Assembly (NCBI RefSeq): GCF_005144885.1
Contig: NZ_CP039690.1
Span: 2,927,001-2,991,000 of the forward strand
Direction of reading: 5' to 3'
Source: Phreatobacter stygius
GTDB lineage: Bacteria > Pseudomonadota > Alphaproteobacteria > Rhizobiales > Phreatobacteraceae
Length of the DNA stretch: 64,000 nucleotides
This document shows, one piece after another, positions 45,114 to 57,160 of this stretch. The translations under genes were made by a program, and so were the position numbers. The notes under the pieces are model-generated. The model made no database searches, had not been told where the DNA came from, and worked only from the letters and a program-made list of their open reading frames with translations. How positions within the stretch are numbered: the stretch's first letter is position 1; every line of letters starts with the position of its first letter.

Positions 45114-46258
45114 CGGTCGATGATTCGCCGGTAGATGGCGGTCAGCGCCACCAGATCGGCGACCGGCACGCGTTCGTCGACGGCATGCATGGTCTGCCCG
45201 ACCAGGCCGAATTCGATCACCGGGCAATAGTTCTTGATGAAGCGGGCATCCGAGGTGCCGCCCGAGGTCGAGAGCACGGGCCTGATGCCGGTCACCTCTT
45301 CGATGGTCGCCTGGACCATGTCGACGAAAACGCCGGGCTGGGTCAGGAAGGATTCCGAATTGCCGCGGGCATAAGCGACGCCGGGGCTGATGCCGTCCTG
45401 CGCCGCACCCGCCACGATCGCCTCGATCCAGGCCTTCAGGCTGGCCGTGCTGTGGCGGTCGTTGAAGCGGATATTGAGCCGGGCGACCGCCTTTTGCGGG
45501 ATCACATTGGTGGCGCCATTGCCGACATCGACCGAGGTGATCTCGAGATTGGACGGGTCGAAATGATCGGTGCCGGCATCCAGCGGCGCGGCGGTCAGCC
45601 GGGCGAGAATGGCGAGCAGGGCCGGGATCGGGTTGGCGGCAAGATGTGGATAGGCGACATGGCCTTGCCGGCCTTCGACCGTGATGACGGCCGACAGCGA
45701 GCCGCGCCGGCCGATCTTGATCATGTCGCCGAGGCGGGCCGGATTGGTCGGCTCGCCCAGGATGCAATGATCGAAGCGTTCGCCGCGCTTGGCCGCCCAG
45801 TCGATGAGTTTCACCGTGCCGTTGACCGAGGGGCCTTCCTCGTCGCCGGTGATGAGGAAGCTGATCGAGCCTTTCGGCTTGCCGCCATGGGCGGCGAGAT
45901 GGTCGAGTGCCGCGGCGACGAAACAGCCGATGCCGCCCTTCATGTCGACGGCGCCGCGACCATAGAGCACGCCGCCGTCGATCGCGCCGGCGAAAGGGTC
46001 GTGACGCCAGGCCGCCGGGTCACCCGGCGGCACGACGTCGGTATGGCCGGCGAAGACGAGATGCGGCCCGGTTGAACCGATGCGCGCATAGAGGTTCTCG
46101 ACGTCGGGTGTGCCGGGTTCGGAAAAGCCGAGCCGATGAACCGTGAAGCCGGCGCCGCCGAGCGTCGTTTCGAGCAGGGCCAGCGCCCCGCCCTCGGCCG
46201 GGGTGACCGAGGGACAGCTCAACAGCCTGGCGGTGAGTTCGATCGGGTCGGTCGTCAT
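45098..46258 (-). CDS. dapE: Succinyl-diaminopimelate desuccinylase
   Basis: A 386-residue M20 metallopeptidase. Zinc-site motifs [12 protein letters not shown] (near residue 67), [17 protein letters not shown] (near 95) and [13 protein letters not shown] (near 130) are present. It makes LL-diaminopimelate for lysine and cell wall. The ATG at 46258 overlaps the DUF805 gene (ATGA). DapD of the same pathway lies 1.1 kb upstream on the same strand, with the two DUF805 genes between them. Confidence 0.97.
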   Translation of the reverse strand: MTTDPIELTARLLSCPSVTPAEGGALALLETTLGGAGFTVHRLGFSEPGTPDVENLYARIGSTGPHLVFAGHTDVVPPGDPAAWRHDPFAGAIDGGVLYGRGAVDMKGGIGCFVAAALDHLAAHGGKPKGSISFLITGDEEGPSVNGTVKLIDWAAKRGERFDHCILGEPTNPARLGDMIKIGRRGSLSAVITVEGRQGHVAYPHLAANPIPALLAILARLTAAPLDAGTDHFDPSNLEITSVDVGNGATNVIPQKAVARLNIRFNDRHSTASLKAWIEAIVAGAAQDGISPGVAYARGNSESFLTQPGVFVDMVQATIEEVTGIRPVLSTSGGTSDARFIKNYCPVIEFGLVGQTMHAVDERVPVADLVALTAIYRRIIDRYFAV

Positions 46259-46716
46259 GCAGCCTGGGACGCGAGGGGATCGGGGCCGTAGCGGTTCGGC
46301 CCGTTGGTGCCCTGGAAGAAGCCGAGCACGACGAGCAGCGCAAGCGCGGCAATGCCCAGGATCGGCAGCAGGATGGAAAAGAACAGGACGCCGAGGCCGA
46401 GGCCGCCGAACATCGAAATGACCGTGAGCGCGATCTGGAAGGCCATGAAGGCCTGCACATAGGTCTGCGGATAGTCGAGGTCGTTCGAGCGCTTCAGGGC
46501 CAGGCAATAGGCCGGATAGGCCAGCACCAGCGAGACGAGCCCGGACAGAAAGGCCCCGCCGATCAATCCAAAGAACCAGCCGACAATCAAATTCACGACG
46601 GCGAGTGCGATGGCGCCGATCCAGAAATCCTGGCGCCCGATGCGGCCTTCGAATGTCAGCAGCAATTTCTGGAATTGAGGCAGCAGTTTCTGAGGATCGA
46701 GATTCTGGAAGTCCAT
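46255..46716 (-). CDS. DUF805-family membrane protein (first)
   Basis: A 153-residue inner-membrane protein. The DUF805 pattern is [20 protein letters not shown], about four helices, the [17 protein letters not shown] loop and an ending [13 protein letters not shown]. The ATG at 46716 is chosen because GGAG lies at the right distance; an ATG at 46728 is also in frame. The function of DUF805 proteins is unknown. It overlaps dapE by 4 bp, so it is translationally tied to lysine synthesis, and it has a paralogue next door. Confidence 0.85.
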   Translation of the reverse strand: MDFQNLDPQKLLPQFQKLLLTFEGRIGRQDFWIGAIALAVVNLIVGWFFGLIGGAFLSGLVSLVLAYPAYCLALKRSNDLDYPQTYVQAFMAFQIALTVISMFGGLGLGVLFFSILLPILGIAALALLVVLGFFQGTNGPNRYGPDPLASQAA

Positions 46717-46836
46717 TCGGGTCTCCATGGGATCGTGTCGCCCGGCGGCGACACTCGCAACCGCGCGACGCAAGGTCAACGGTTCATTGCGGGCCCGATT
46801 GTTTCAATCTCGTGGGCCCCCGCCCGGGGGATTGTT

Positions 46837-47304
46837 TCAGTCCAGGGGGTTGGGGCCGAAGCGATTGGCGCCGGCTTCGCCGGGCATCAGGCCGAGATCG
46901 ATCACCAGCACGATCATCGAGGCGAGCACGGCGATGCCGAGCACGACCAGCGCCGCCTTCATGCCCGCGCCGTCTTCCATATAACCCAGCACCTGCAGGA
47001 AGCTGATCAGGAAGGCCGGCAGGAAGAACACCAGGAGATAGAGCTCCGAGCGGCCGCGGTCATGGGTGCGCTTGGCGGCGAGCGCCAGCGAGGGGTAGAG
47101 GAAGGCGAGGCCAATCACCGCGGAGGCCGGATTGCCGCCGATGTCGAAGGCCAGCCGGTCGCCGAAATAGGCGGCGATGTTGAGCACGATCGCCGCGATC
47201 CAGAACGGCAGGCGGGAGATGCGGCCGTCGAACGAGAACAGCAGGTAGCTCCAGACCGCCGGCTGCATCCAGATCCGTCTTTGGGTCCAGTCGACCTTGG
47301 CCAT
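46837..47304 (-). CDS. DUF805-family membrane protein (second)
   Basis: A 155-residue paralogue of the previous gene, with LLFSFDGRISRLPFWIAAIVL, helices, YPSLALAAKRTHDRGRS and a GANRFGPNPLD end. Both share the N-terminal F-[DE]-G-R-I-x-R motif and the NR[FY]GP[ND]PL end. It lies between dapD and the first DUF805 gene, all on the minus strand. The 120-bp gap to its partner holds a GC-rich hairpin and two GATTGTTTCA repeats. Confidence 0.85.
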   Translation of the reverse strand: MAKVDWTQRRIWMQPAVWSYLLFSFDGRISRLPFWIAAIVLNIAAYFGDRLAFDIGGNPASAVIGLAFLYPSLALAAKRTHDRGRSELYLLVFFLPAFLISFLQVLGYMEDGAGMKAALVVLGIAVLASMIVLVIDLGLMPGEAGANRFGPNPLD

Positions 47305-47344
47305 CAGATCACGACCATGCCATGCGGACCGTCAGCTGTGGCCA

Positions 47345-48187
<843 letters not shown>

Positions 48188-48417
48188 GGGCGTGTTCCGT
48201 GCTCGAACAGATGACTGTCGGCGGTTGTCCCTGTGCGTCCCCCTCCTGTCAAGCGCGCCGGCTGGTGCCTGCGGGCGGCGGGCCGGTCAGCGCCGGCCGG
48301 CGGCTCGATTGCATCGATGCAGGAATCCGCTTGCCGGGGTCGCATGGCATGGCATCACATTCCATTTAGGCGCCAACAGGCCGCATCCTCTGCGGCGAAA
48401 CCGTTCAGGAGAGCGTC

Positions 48418-48948
48418 ATGTCCGCCGCCAAGCTCGTCATGCTCGAAAACGCGCCGGCCCCGGTCGCGCCGCGCACGCGCATCGGCCATGTCCATCTGAA
48501 GGTCGCCGACCTCGACCGGTCGCTCGCCTTCTACCGTGACCTGCTCGGCTTCTCGGTGACCCAGCGCTACGGCGCGCAGGCGGTGTTCCTGTCGGCCGAT
48601 GGCTATCATCACGACATTGGCCTCAACACCTGGGAGAGCAAGGGCGGCAGCCCGCCGCCATCAGGCACGACCGGCCTCTACCACACCGCCATTCTCTATC
48701 CCGACCGCGGTTCGCTCGGCGCGGCGCTGCGCCGCCTGGCCGAAGCCGGCGTCAAGCTCGACGGCGCGGCCGACCATGGCGTCAGCGAGGCGCTCTATCT
48801 GACCGATCCCGATGGCAATGGCGTCGAACTCTATCGCGACCGGCCGGAAGCCGAATGGCCGCGCAATCCCGATGGTACGCTGGCCATGTCGAACAAGCAC
48901 CTCGATCTCGAGGCCTTGCTGGCGGACGCGACGCCCAAGGCGGCCTGA
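48418..48948 (+). CDS. VOC-family (glyoxalase/extradiol dioxygenase-like) protein
   Basis: A 176-residue vicinal-oxygen-chelate protein. HVHLKVADLDRSLAFYRDLLGF and YHHDIGLNTW near the start, and LYHTAILYPDRGSLGAALRRL and ALYLTDPDGNGVELYRDRP near the end, give the two beta-alpha-beta halves with His/Glu metal ligands. It resembles the CatE/catechol 2,3-dioxygenase-like group, but the substrate cannot be told. GGAG precedes the ATG. It is a single gene, divergent from dapD across 230 bp that shows nothing else. Confidence 0.85.
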   Translation: MSAAKLVMLENAPAPVAPRTRIGHVHLKVADLDRSLAFYRDLLGFSVTQRYGAQAVFLSADGYHHDIGLNTWESKGGSPPPSGTTGLYHTAILYPDRGSLGAALRRLAEAGVKLDGAADHGVSEALYLTDPDGNGVELYRDRPEAEWPRNPDGTLAMSNKHLDLEALLADATPKAA

Positions 48949-48967
48949 CGCGGCGGCCGGGGTCTGA

Positions 48968-49981
48968 TCAGGGGTGCAGCCTGATCAGCCGCTTGCCGCG
49001 GTTGTCGCCCTGATAGAGCCCTTTTATGGCGCCCGGCGCCTGATCGATGCCGTCGAGAATGTCCTCGGCATAGGCGAGCCGCCCGTCGCGCACCCAGCCG
49101 GCGAGGCGGGCGATCGCCTCGGCATATCTAGCCTGGTAGTCGAACACCAGGAAGCCTTGCACGCGGGCGCGCTTGACCAGCAGGTGGCGCTCGACACGCG
49201 GCCCCGACGGCCAGGTCTCCCAGCTCGATACCGAGGCCGTGCCGCAAATCACCACCCGCGCGCGCACCGCCAGATGTTTCATCACGGCATCGCTGATCCG
49301 GCCCGCGGTGTTGTCGAAATAGACGTCGACGCCATCGGGGCAGGCCGCGGCGATGGCGGCATCGAGATCGTTGGTCGCCTTGTAGTCGATCGCCGCGTCG
49401 AAACCGAAATCGTCGCGGCACTGGGCCGTCTTGGCGCCGCCGCCCGCGATGCCGACCGTGCGGCAGCCGGAAAGCCTGGCGATCTGGCCGACCGCCGAGC
49501 CGACCGAGCCGGCGGCGGTCGAGACCACCACCGTGTCGCCGGGCTTCGGCTGGCCGACCTCGATCAGGCCGAAATAGGCGGTGACGCCGTTCAGCCCGAG
49601 CACGCCGAGCGCCAGCGACAAGGGCAGGTCGGTTTCCGTGACCTTGCGCGTTACCGCCGCCGCGCCGACGACGGCGAGATCCTGCCAGCCGAACAGGCCG
49701 GTCACCTTGTCGCCTTCGGCAAAGCCTTGGTGGCGCGAGGCGACCACTTCGCCGGCGGCGAAGGCGCGCATGACCTCGCCAATGCCGACCGGCACCGAAT
49801 AATTGGCCACCGCACTGACCCAGCCGCGCATCGCCGGCTCGACCGACAGGAACTGATTGCGCACCAGGATTTCGCCGTCGCGCAGCTCGGGCACGGCGGT
49901 TTCGACGATGTCGAAATGTTCGGGCCCGGGAATGTCGGCCGGACGGGCCTTGAGCAGGACTTGGCGGTTCAACTGCGGCAT
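48968..49981 (-). CDS. NADP-dependent medium-chain reductase (CurA/prostaglandin reductase type)
   Basis: A 337-residue MDR-superfamily enzyme from the ATG at 49981 (an ATG at 50017 would add 12 residues). The NADP-binding motif VVVSTAAGSVGSAVGQIA is near residue 155, and the family start QVLLKARPADIPGPEHF is present. No catalytic zinc ligands are seen, as in curcumin reductase and leukotriene B4 dehydrogenase-like proteins. It probably reduces alkenals or enones. It is a single gene, convergent with the VOC gene. Confidence 0.9.
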   Translation of the reverse strand: MPQLNRQVLLKARPADIPGPEHFDIVETAVPELRDGEILVRNQFLSVEPAMRGWVSAVANYSVPVGIGEVMRAFAAGEVVASRHQGFAEGDKVTGLFGWQDLAVVGAAAVTRKVTETDLPLSLALGVLGLNGVTAYFGLIEVGQPKPGDTVVVSTAAGSVGSAVGQIARLSGCRTVGIAGGGAKTAQCRDDFGFDAAIDYKATNDLDAAIAAACPDGVDVYFDNTAGRISDAVMKHLAVRARVVICGTASVSSWETWPSGPRVERHLLVKRARVQGFLVFDYQARYAEAIARLAGWVRDGRLAYAEDILDGIDQAPGAIKGLYQGDNRGKRLIRLHP

Positions 49982-50310
49982 GACGGTCACCGGGTCGGAA
50001 CAGGGAACATGCGCCATGTCAGCACGGATCGTGTCGTCGCGGCAGCCCTGCCGGCGCCGCCGGCCATGCGCTGGCGTCAGGCGCCCTGACCGAAGCCTGA
50101 GAAGATCGCCGCCAGCACGGCATCTTCATCGGTTCCCCCAGGCGGAAGCCGCGCAGGGTTGAAGATAGAGCGGAGGTAATATTGTAACTCCGTTCTGCTA
50201 CTGGCTTTGCAAGCCGGGATGCCGGTTCTAAGCTTGCCGCATTGTGACACCGGGCGCCTCGGCCCCGACGGCCCTCGCGCCCGTTGCCTCGCCCGGATCG
50301 GGAGGACCCC

Positions 50311-50526
50311 ATGTCACGGAAGTTCATTGATTGCCGTGAAATGCCCAGCGAGATGAATTGCACGGTCGCCTTGAGCGCCGATACCGAAGAGGAATTGCTG
50401 GAAGTCGTGATCCAGCACGCCGTCGCCGTGCACAAATATGAGGATACGCCGGAACTGCGCACCATGATCACTGGCGCGATGAAGGATGGCACGCCGCCGG
50501 TCGAAGCGCCCAAAAGGGCCGCCTGA
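50311..50526 (+). CDS. DUF1059-family small protein
   Basis: A 71-residue soluble protein. MSRKFIDCREMPSEMNCTVALSADTEEELLEVVIQHAVAVHKYEDT has the two Cys and the helical pattern of the DUF1059 family. GGGAGG lies seven bases before the ATG at 50311, which decides this start over one at 50284. The function is unknown. The 329 bp before it (from 49982) show no other gene. Confidence 0.88.
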   Translation: MSRKFIDCREMPSEMNCTVALSADTEEELLEVVIQHAVAVHKYEDTPELRTMITGAMKDGTPPVEAPKRAA

Positions 50527-50532
50527 CCCGTT

Positions 50533-50596
50533 TGATCACTGAGGCTTGTGATCATTGGGGCTCGTGATCATTGGGGCTTGTGATCGTTGAAGCCTG
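50533..50596. repeat. 16-bp tandem repeat, four copies
   Basis: Head-to-tail units of the form TGATCATTGGGGCTTG. Units 2 and 3 differ by one base; units 1 and 4 carry a few changes. It lies between the DUF1059 stop and the thiC terminator. Three of the four units include TGATCA or TGATCAC/TGATCG. Confidence 0.92.
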
Positions 50597-50600
50597 AAGC

Positions 50601-50632
50601 GGCCCGGATGAAGCACCTGCTCCATCCGGGCC
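50601..50632 (-). terminator. Hairpin downstream of thiC
   Basis: A perfect 10-bp stem (GGCCCGGATG with CATCCGGGCC) with a 12-base loop lies 8 bp after the thiC stop. There is no T-run on either side, so it may act as a weak or Rho-assisted terminator, or as a 3' stabiliser. Confidence 0.6.
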
Positions 50633-50639
50633 TCGTTCG

Positions 50640-52776
<2,137 letters not shown>

Positions 52777-52975
52777 GCGGTGCCGAATGTGACGTCTTGA
52801 CGGCCGAAGTCAAGCCGCGCCGCCGTGGCGAAGGGCGGGGCGGCCGTCCTGCGCGGCAGGCAATTGCGCAATTGCCCCGATCTTCCCTTTCACCTGAGGC
52901 TCCAAATCGGCTAAGACGCCCGCGTCTTGTCGCCCCAGGAACTTGCCGCTATCGCGGCGATCGCCGGAGTCCGCC

Positions 52976-53860
52976 ATGTCCGTTGATGCCCATGACATCG
53001 GCCGCGTCCTCAACGAGGCGCTGCCCTATATGCAGAAATATGACGACGAGATCATCGTGGTGAAATATGGCGGCCACGCCATGGGCGACGAAGAAGGCGC
53101 GCGCTCCTTTGCCCGCGACATCGTCATGCTCGAACAGTCCGGCATCAATCCGGTGGTGGTTCACGGCGGCGGCCCGCAGATCGGCCAGATGCTGGCCAAG
53201 CTCGGCATCAAGAGCCAGTTCGTCGACGGCCTGCGCGTCACCGACAAGCCGACGGTGGAAATCGTCGAGATGATCCTCGCCGGCTCGATCAACAAGCAGA
53301 TCGTCGGTTTCATCAATGCCGCCGGCGGCAAGGCCATCGGGCTCTGCGGCAAGGATGGCGACATGGTCAAGGCGGTGAAGGTCAGCCGCACCGCCCGCGA
53401 TCCCGATTCCAATATCGAGCAGGCGATCGATCTCGGTTTTGTCGGCGAGCCCGACAAGGTCGACACCAAGGTGCTCGACACCGTGCTCGGCAAGGAGCTG
53501 ATCCCGGTGCTGGCGCCGGTCGCGACCTCGAAGGAGGGCGACACCTACAACGTCAATGCCGACACCTTTGCCGGCGCCATTGCCGGCGCGCTCGGCGCCA
53601 AGCGGCTGCTGCTTTTGACCGATGTGCCCGGCGTGCTCGACAAGAACAAGAACCTGATCAAGGAATTGTCGGTCGATGATTGCCGGCGGCTGATCGCCGA
53701 TGGCACCGCCACCGGCGGCATGATCCCGAAGATCGAGACCTGCATCTATGCCATCGAGCGCGGCGTCGAGGGCGTGGTGATCCTGGATGGCAAGACCCCG
53801 CATGCGGTTCTGGTGGAGCTTCTCACCCATGGTGGCGCGGGCACCCTCATCCACGCCTGA
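52976..53860 (+). CDS. argB: Acetylglutamate kinase
   Basis: A 294-residue amino-acid kinase. [11 protein letters not shown] near residue 27, [12 protein letters not shown] near 60, and [14 protein letters not shown] near 215 are typical ArgB motifs. It phosphorylates N-acetylglutamate, the second step of arginine synthesis. The ATG at 52976 gives the family length. Its end overlaps the next gene by 32 bp. Confidence 0.97.
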   Translation: MSVDAHDIGRVLNEALPYMQKYDDEIIVVKYGGHAMGDEEGARSFARDIVMLEQSGINPVVVHGGGPQIGQMLAKLGIKSQFVDGLRVTDKPTVEIVEMILAGSINKQIVGFINAAGGKAIGLCGKDGDMVKAVKVSRTARDPDSNIEQAIDLGFVGEPDKVDTKVLDTVLGKELIPVLAPVATSKEGDTYNVNADTFAGAIAGALGAKRLLLLTDVPGVLDKNKNLIKELSVDDCRRLIADGTATGGMIPKIETCIYAIERGVEGVVILDGKTPHAVLVELLTHGGAGTLIHA

Positions 53861-54905
53861 GCCGGCCGGCCGCGCCATCCGCCCGCTTGCCGGCCTGGTG
53901 CCGGGTGGCTTGGCGCCGAGTGGCTTGGCGCTTGCCGCGGCCCTGGCGCTGGGCGCGGCGCCGGCCGCCGCCGAAACGCGGCTGTGCAACCGCACCAGCC
54001 TGGTCACCGAGGCGGCCATCGGCGTGCTCGCCGATGACACCGCCGCCACCCGCGGCTGGTTCAGGCTGGATCCCGGCCAGTGCCGGGTCATCCTGCAGAC
54101 GGCCGAAGCCCCCGGCCGCCTGTTCCTCAACACCCGCGGGCTCACCGAGCCGCCGGGCACCGGGCTCGGCCAGCCGGACAATGTCCGGCTCTGCGTCGGC
54201 GAAGGTGATTTTCTGGTCGCTGCGGCGCTGGCCTGCCAGCGCCCCGGCACGCGGCTGGTGCCCTTCGCGGAAATGCGCCCAACCGTGATCGACGGCATTG
54301 CCGTCCTGTTCCTGTCGGAGGCCGCCGATTACGACCTGCCGCAGGCGCGCCGCGCCGGCATCCAGCGCCTGTTGACCCGGATGGGCTATGATCCCGGCCC
54401 GATCGACGGGCTCGACGGCCCGCGCACCGACGCCGCGCTCAGGGCCTTCGTCGCCGACCGCAATCTGCCAGCCGACAGCGGTGCCGCGCCCGACATTTTC
54501 GACACGCTGATCGCGGCGCTGCGCGCCGGCGAAGGTCCGGGTTTCGCCTGGTGCAACGATAGCGGCAATCGGATCATGGCGGCGCTCGGCGTCGAAGAAG
54601 GCGGCCGCGTCGTCACCCGCGGCTGGTATCGCATCGAGCCGGGCGCCTGCCTGAAGCCGCCGATCGATGCCGCGGCGGTCAGGGTCTATTCTTTTGCCGA
54701 GGCGGTGGACGCCGAAGGCCGGCCGGTGCTTTCGGCGGGCAAGCCGCTGACCTATGGTGGTGAGGTTGCGGCCTGCATTCGTCCGGCCGAGTTCGAGATC
54801 GCAGGCGCCGGTGACTGCGCCGCCCATGGCGCGACATCGGTCGCCTTTCTGGAGGTCAGCTTCGACGGCCGCCGTCGCGCCTCAGTTCGTTTCCGGGAGC
54901 CGTGA
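53829..54905 (+). CDS. Exported DUF1036 protein with a peptidoglycan-binding domain
   Basis: A 358-residue exported protein. A hydrophobic stretch ([22 protein letters not shown]) near residues 28-50 acts as the signal. Two DUF1036-like segments flank the centre: [16 protein letters not shown] with [15 protein letters not shown], and [15 protein letters not shown] with [14 protein letters not shown]. Between them is a PG_binding_1-like repeat ([34 protein letters not shown]). It is probably periplasmic and wall-associated; its role is unknown. The ATG at 53829 lies inside argB, and its stop overlaps the next start (TGATG). Confidence 0.8.
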   Translation: MVARAPSSTPEPAGRAIRPLAGLVPGGLAPSGLALAAALALGAAPAAAETRLCNRTSLVTEAAIGVLADDTAATRGWFRLDPGQCRVILQTAEAPGRLFLNTRGLTEPPGTGLGQPDNVRLCVGEGDFLVAAALACQRPGTRLVPFAEMRPTVIDGIAVLFLSEAADYDLPQARRAGIQRLLTRMGYDPGPIDGLDGPRTDAALRAFVADRNLPADSGAAPDIFDTLIAALRAGEGPGFAWCNDSGNRIMAALGVEEGGRVVTRGWYRIEPGACLKPPIDAAAVRVYSFAEAVDAEGRPVLSAGKPLTYGGEVAACIRPAEFEIAGAGDCAAHGATSVAFLEVSFDGRRRASVRFREP

Positions 54906-55606
54906 TGCCTCAGAATCTGCCGCTGCCCGCCGCCTTCGCCAATGTCCAGGCCTGGATCTTCGACCTCGACAACACGCTCTATCCGCCCCACCTGTCGCTC
55001 TGGTCGGAGATCGACGGCCGGATCAAGGCCTATGTCTCGAGCTTCCTCAAGATCACGCCCGACGAGGCCTTCACGCTGCAGAAGGACTATTACCGGCGCT
55101 ACGGCACCTCGCTGCGCGGCCTGATGATCGAACACGGCATGAGCCCCGACGATTTCCTGGCCTATGTCCACGACATCGACCATTCGCCGCTGCAGGCCAA
55201 TCCCGAGCTCGGCGCGGCGATCGCCGCACTCCCCGGACGGAAATTCGTCTTCACCTCGGGCACCCGCTCGCATGTCGCGGCGGTGACCCGCCGGCTCGGC
55301 TTCGAGAACCAGTTCGACGGCGTGTTCGACATTGTCGATGCCGGCCTGCTGCCGAAGCCGCATCATGCGACCTATGAGAAGTTCCTGGCCGACCATGGCG
55401 TCGATCCGAAACAGGCCGCCATGTTCGAAGATCTCGCGCGCAACCTCGAAGCGCCCCATGCGCTGGGCATGAAAACCGTGCTGGTGGTGCCGGAAAACAC
55501 CCGCGAACTGTTCCGCGAGACCTGGGAATTCGAAGGCCGCGACGACGACCATGTCGACTTCGTCACCGACGACCTGACCGCCTTCCTGATCCGGCTGAGG
55601 CTTTGA
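54905..55606 (+). CDS. HAD-family pyrimidine 5'-nucleotidase
   Basis: A 233-residue HAD hydrolase of the SDT1-like pyrimidine 5'-nucleotidase group. Motif I is IFDLDNTLYPP near residue 20, motif II is VFTSG near 115, and motif IV is AAMFEDLARNLEAPHALGM near 175. The helical cap between motifs I and II has the YYRRYGTSLRGLM stretch typical of this group. It would dephosphorylate UMP/CMP or related nucleotides. Its ATG overlaps the stop of the previous gene by one base, so it is the third gene of a coupled argB operon. Confidence 0.9.
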   Translation: MPQNLPLPAAFANVQAWIFDLDNTLYPPHLSLWSEIDGRIKAYVSSFLKITPDEAFTLQKDYYRRYGTSLRGLMIEHGMSPDDFLAYVHDIDHSPLQANPELGAAIAALPGRKFVFTSGTRSHVAAVTRRLGFENQFDGVFDIVDAGLLPKPHHATYEKFLADHGVDPKQAAMFEDLARNLEAPHALGMKTVLVVPENTRELFRETWEFEGRDDDHVDFVTDDLTAFLIRLRL

Positions 55607-55681
55607 CGCCTGATCAGATCGAAGCACTGCATTGAGGACAGGCCTATCCTTGATGCAATACTTCAATCCCAAGTGAGCCGG

Positions 55682-57148
55682 TCAGAAACCGCCCTTGGTG
55701 CTGAACCCGTCGTCGCCGCCCGAGCTGCCACCCGACGATCCGCCGCCGCCCCAGGAACCACCGCCGCCGCCGCCTCCGCCGCCCCAGGAACCGCCGCCAC
55801 CCCAGGAGCCGCCGCCGCCCCAGGCACCGCCGCCCCAGCTCGAGCCACCGTCGCCGCTCGGATAACCGGACCGGGGCTGGTTCCAGCGCCGCCCCTGCTC
55901 CATGCGCGACCAATAGTCGGCGCCGGTCAGCGCGCCGTTCACCAGGCCGCGCAGCAGGTGGCCGATCACGTCATTGTCGAAATAGGAGCCGTCGGCGTCA
56001 TAACGGCGGTTGCGGAAGCCGCTGGCGACCTGGGAGATTTCCGAGCGCCGCCGCGACACCTCGGCGAGCTCGCCGCGCACCCGCTTCACCGCATCGCCGA
56101 GCCGGTCCTGCTGGTCGCGCGCCGCGCCGACGCCCTTGACGATCTTTTCGTCCTCCGGCGAGGGCGTCGCCACCGCTTCCTGGTAGAGCCGGTTCAGGTC
56201 GGCGCCGCGCAGCGCGTCGGCGAGCAGGGCCACGGCCTCCTTGTAGCGCGGATCCTCGCCCCGGCCGAACGCGTCGATCTCGGCCTCGATCGCCGCATGG
56301 TCCTTCTCGGCGGCGGCGCGGGTCGCGTCCAAAGCATCGAGGCGGCGCCGATGCTCATCGATCTCGGCGGTTGCCTGGTCGCCGCCGCTGGCGACGAAGG
56401 CGCCCTTTTCCATCGCCTTGACCCGTTCGACCGCGTCGACCGCCAGCGCCGCGCTGCGATTGGCGTGTTCGCGCAGCCGCTGCGAGATCTCGGTCAGCAT
56501 GGCATAGTTCGGCCGGGCGTCGTGATAGCGGATCAGCCGCGCGACCCAGCCGTCGATCAGGCGCGCGATATTGCCGGCCTGATAGTCCTGAGTGCCATAG
56601 CCGCGGCTCCACAGATAAGTGAACAGCGCGTCGTCCTCGTAAGGCTTGCGCTTGGCCTCCAATTCGTCCTCGGCGAGCTTGGCCTTCTTTTCCGAGGCCT
56701 GCGCCACGCCGACCGCCTGCTCGGCCTCGGCCCTGACCGCGGCATAGTCGCTTTTGGCGGCAAGCCCGACCTGGGCTTCGTTCTCCACCGCCCGGCGCTT
56801 TTCTTCGGCGTCCGCAAGTTCGGTGGCAAACGACTGCCGTTCAGCGGCGATGCGGGCAATGTCGGCTTCGCTCGCCGCCAGCCGCTTGCCGAGCGTCGTC
56901 CGGTCGTTGGCGCGCAGGGCCAGCACGGCGCGCACCCGGGTCGCCAGTTGCGCCAGCTGGCCGCCGAGGCCGTCCGAGCTCTTCAGCCGGAACACCGCGA
57001 GGTCGCGATAACCCTCGGCCTCGTCGGCCTTGGCCTCGGCCATCTGGCGCATGGCGTCATCCAGGCGGCGATTGGCATCGGCCTCGGCCGTTCTCAATTG
57101 GCCGAGCGCATCCTCGATGCCGCCAAGCGCCGAATGTCCGGGGATCAT
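55682..57148 (-). CDS. Coiled-coil protein with a Gly/Ser/Trp-rich C-terminal tail
   Basis: A 488-residue protein with no signal peptide. Residues about 1-180 and 250-370 are rich in Ala, Glu, Lys and Arg heptads and should form long coiled coils. Residues 430-480 are a low-complexity tail (GGGAWGGGGSWGGGG repeated, with SSGGSSGG), ending DDGFSTKGGF. Similar glycine tails occur on TPM-domain membrane proteins, but no TPM domain is seen. I do not recognise the family. It is the last of three minus-strand genes, 12 bp after the DUF6384-like gene. Confidence 0.75.
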   Translation of the reverse strand: MIPGHSALGGIEDALGQLRTAEADANRRLDDAMRQMAEAKADEAEGYRDLAVFRLKSSDGLGGQLAQLATRVRAVLALRANDRTTLGKRLAASEADIARIAAERQSFATELADAEEKRRAVENEAQVGLAAKSDYAAVRAEAEQAVGVAQASEKKAKLAEDELEAKRKPYEDDALFTYLWSRGYGTQDYQAGNIARLIDGWVARLIRYHDARPNYAMLTEISQRLREHANRSAALAVDAVERVKAMEKGAFVASGGDQATAEIDEHRRRLDALDATRAAAEKDHAAIEAEIDAFGRGEDPRYKEAVALLADALRGADLNRLYQEAVATPSPEDEKIVKGVGAARDQQDRLGDAVKRVRGELAEVSRRRSEISQVASGFRNRRYDADGSYFDNDVIGHLLRGLVNGALTGADYWSRMEQGRRWNQPRSGYPSGDGGSSWGGGAWGGGGSWGGGGSWGGGGGGGGGSWGGGGSSGGSSGGDDGFSTKGGF

Positions 57149-57160
57149 GGTGTCATGCTC

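Noticed and set aside
46785-46836. Strong terminator between the two DUF805 genes
   Set aside because: A GC-rich hairpin (CCCCCG with CGGGGG) is present, but the loop is too small and no T-run follows on the minus strand, so I did not call it as a terminator.
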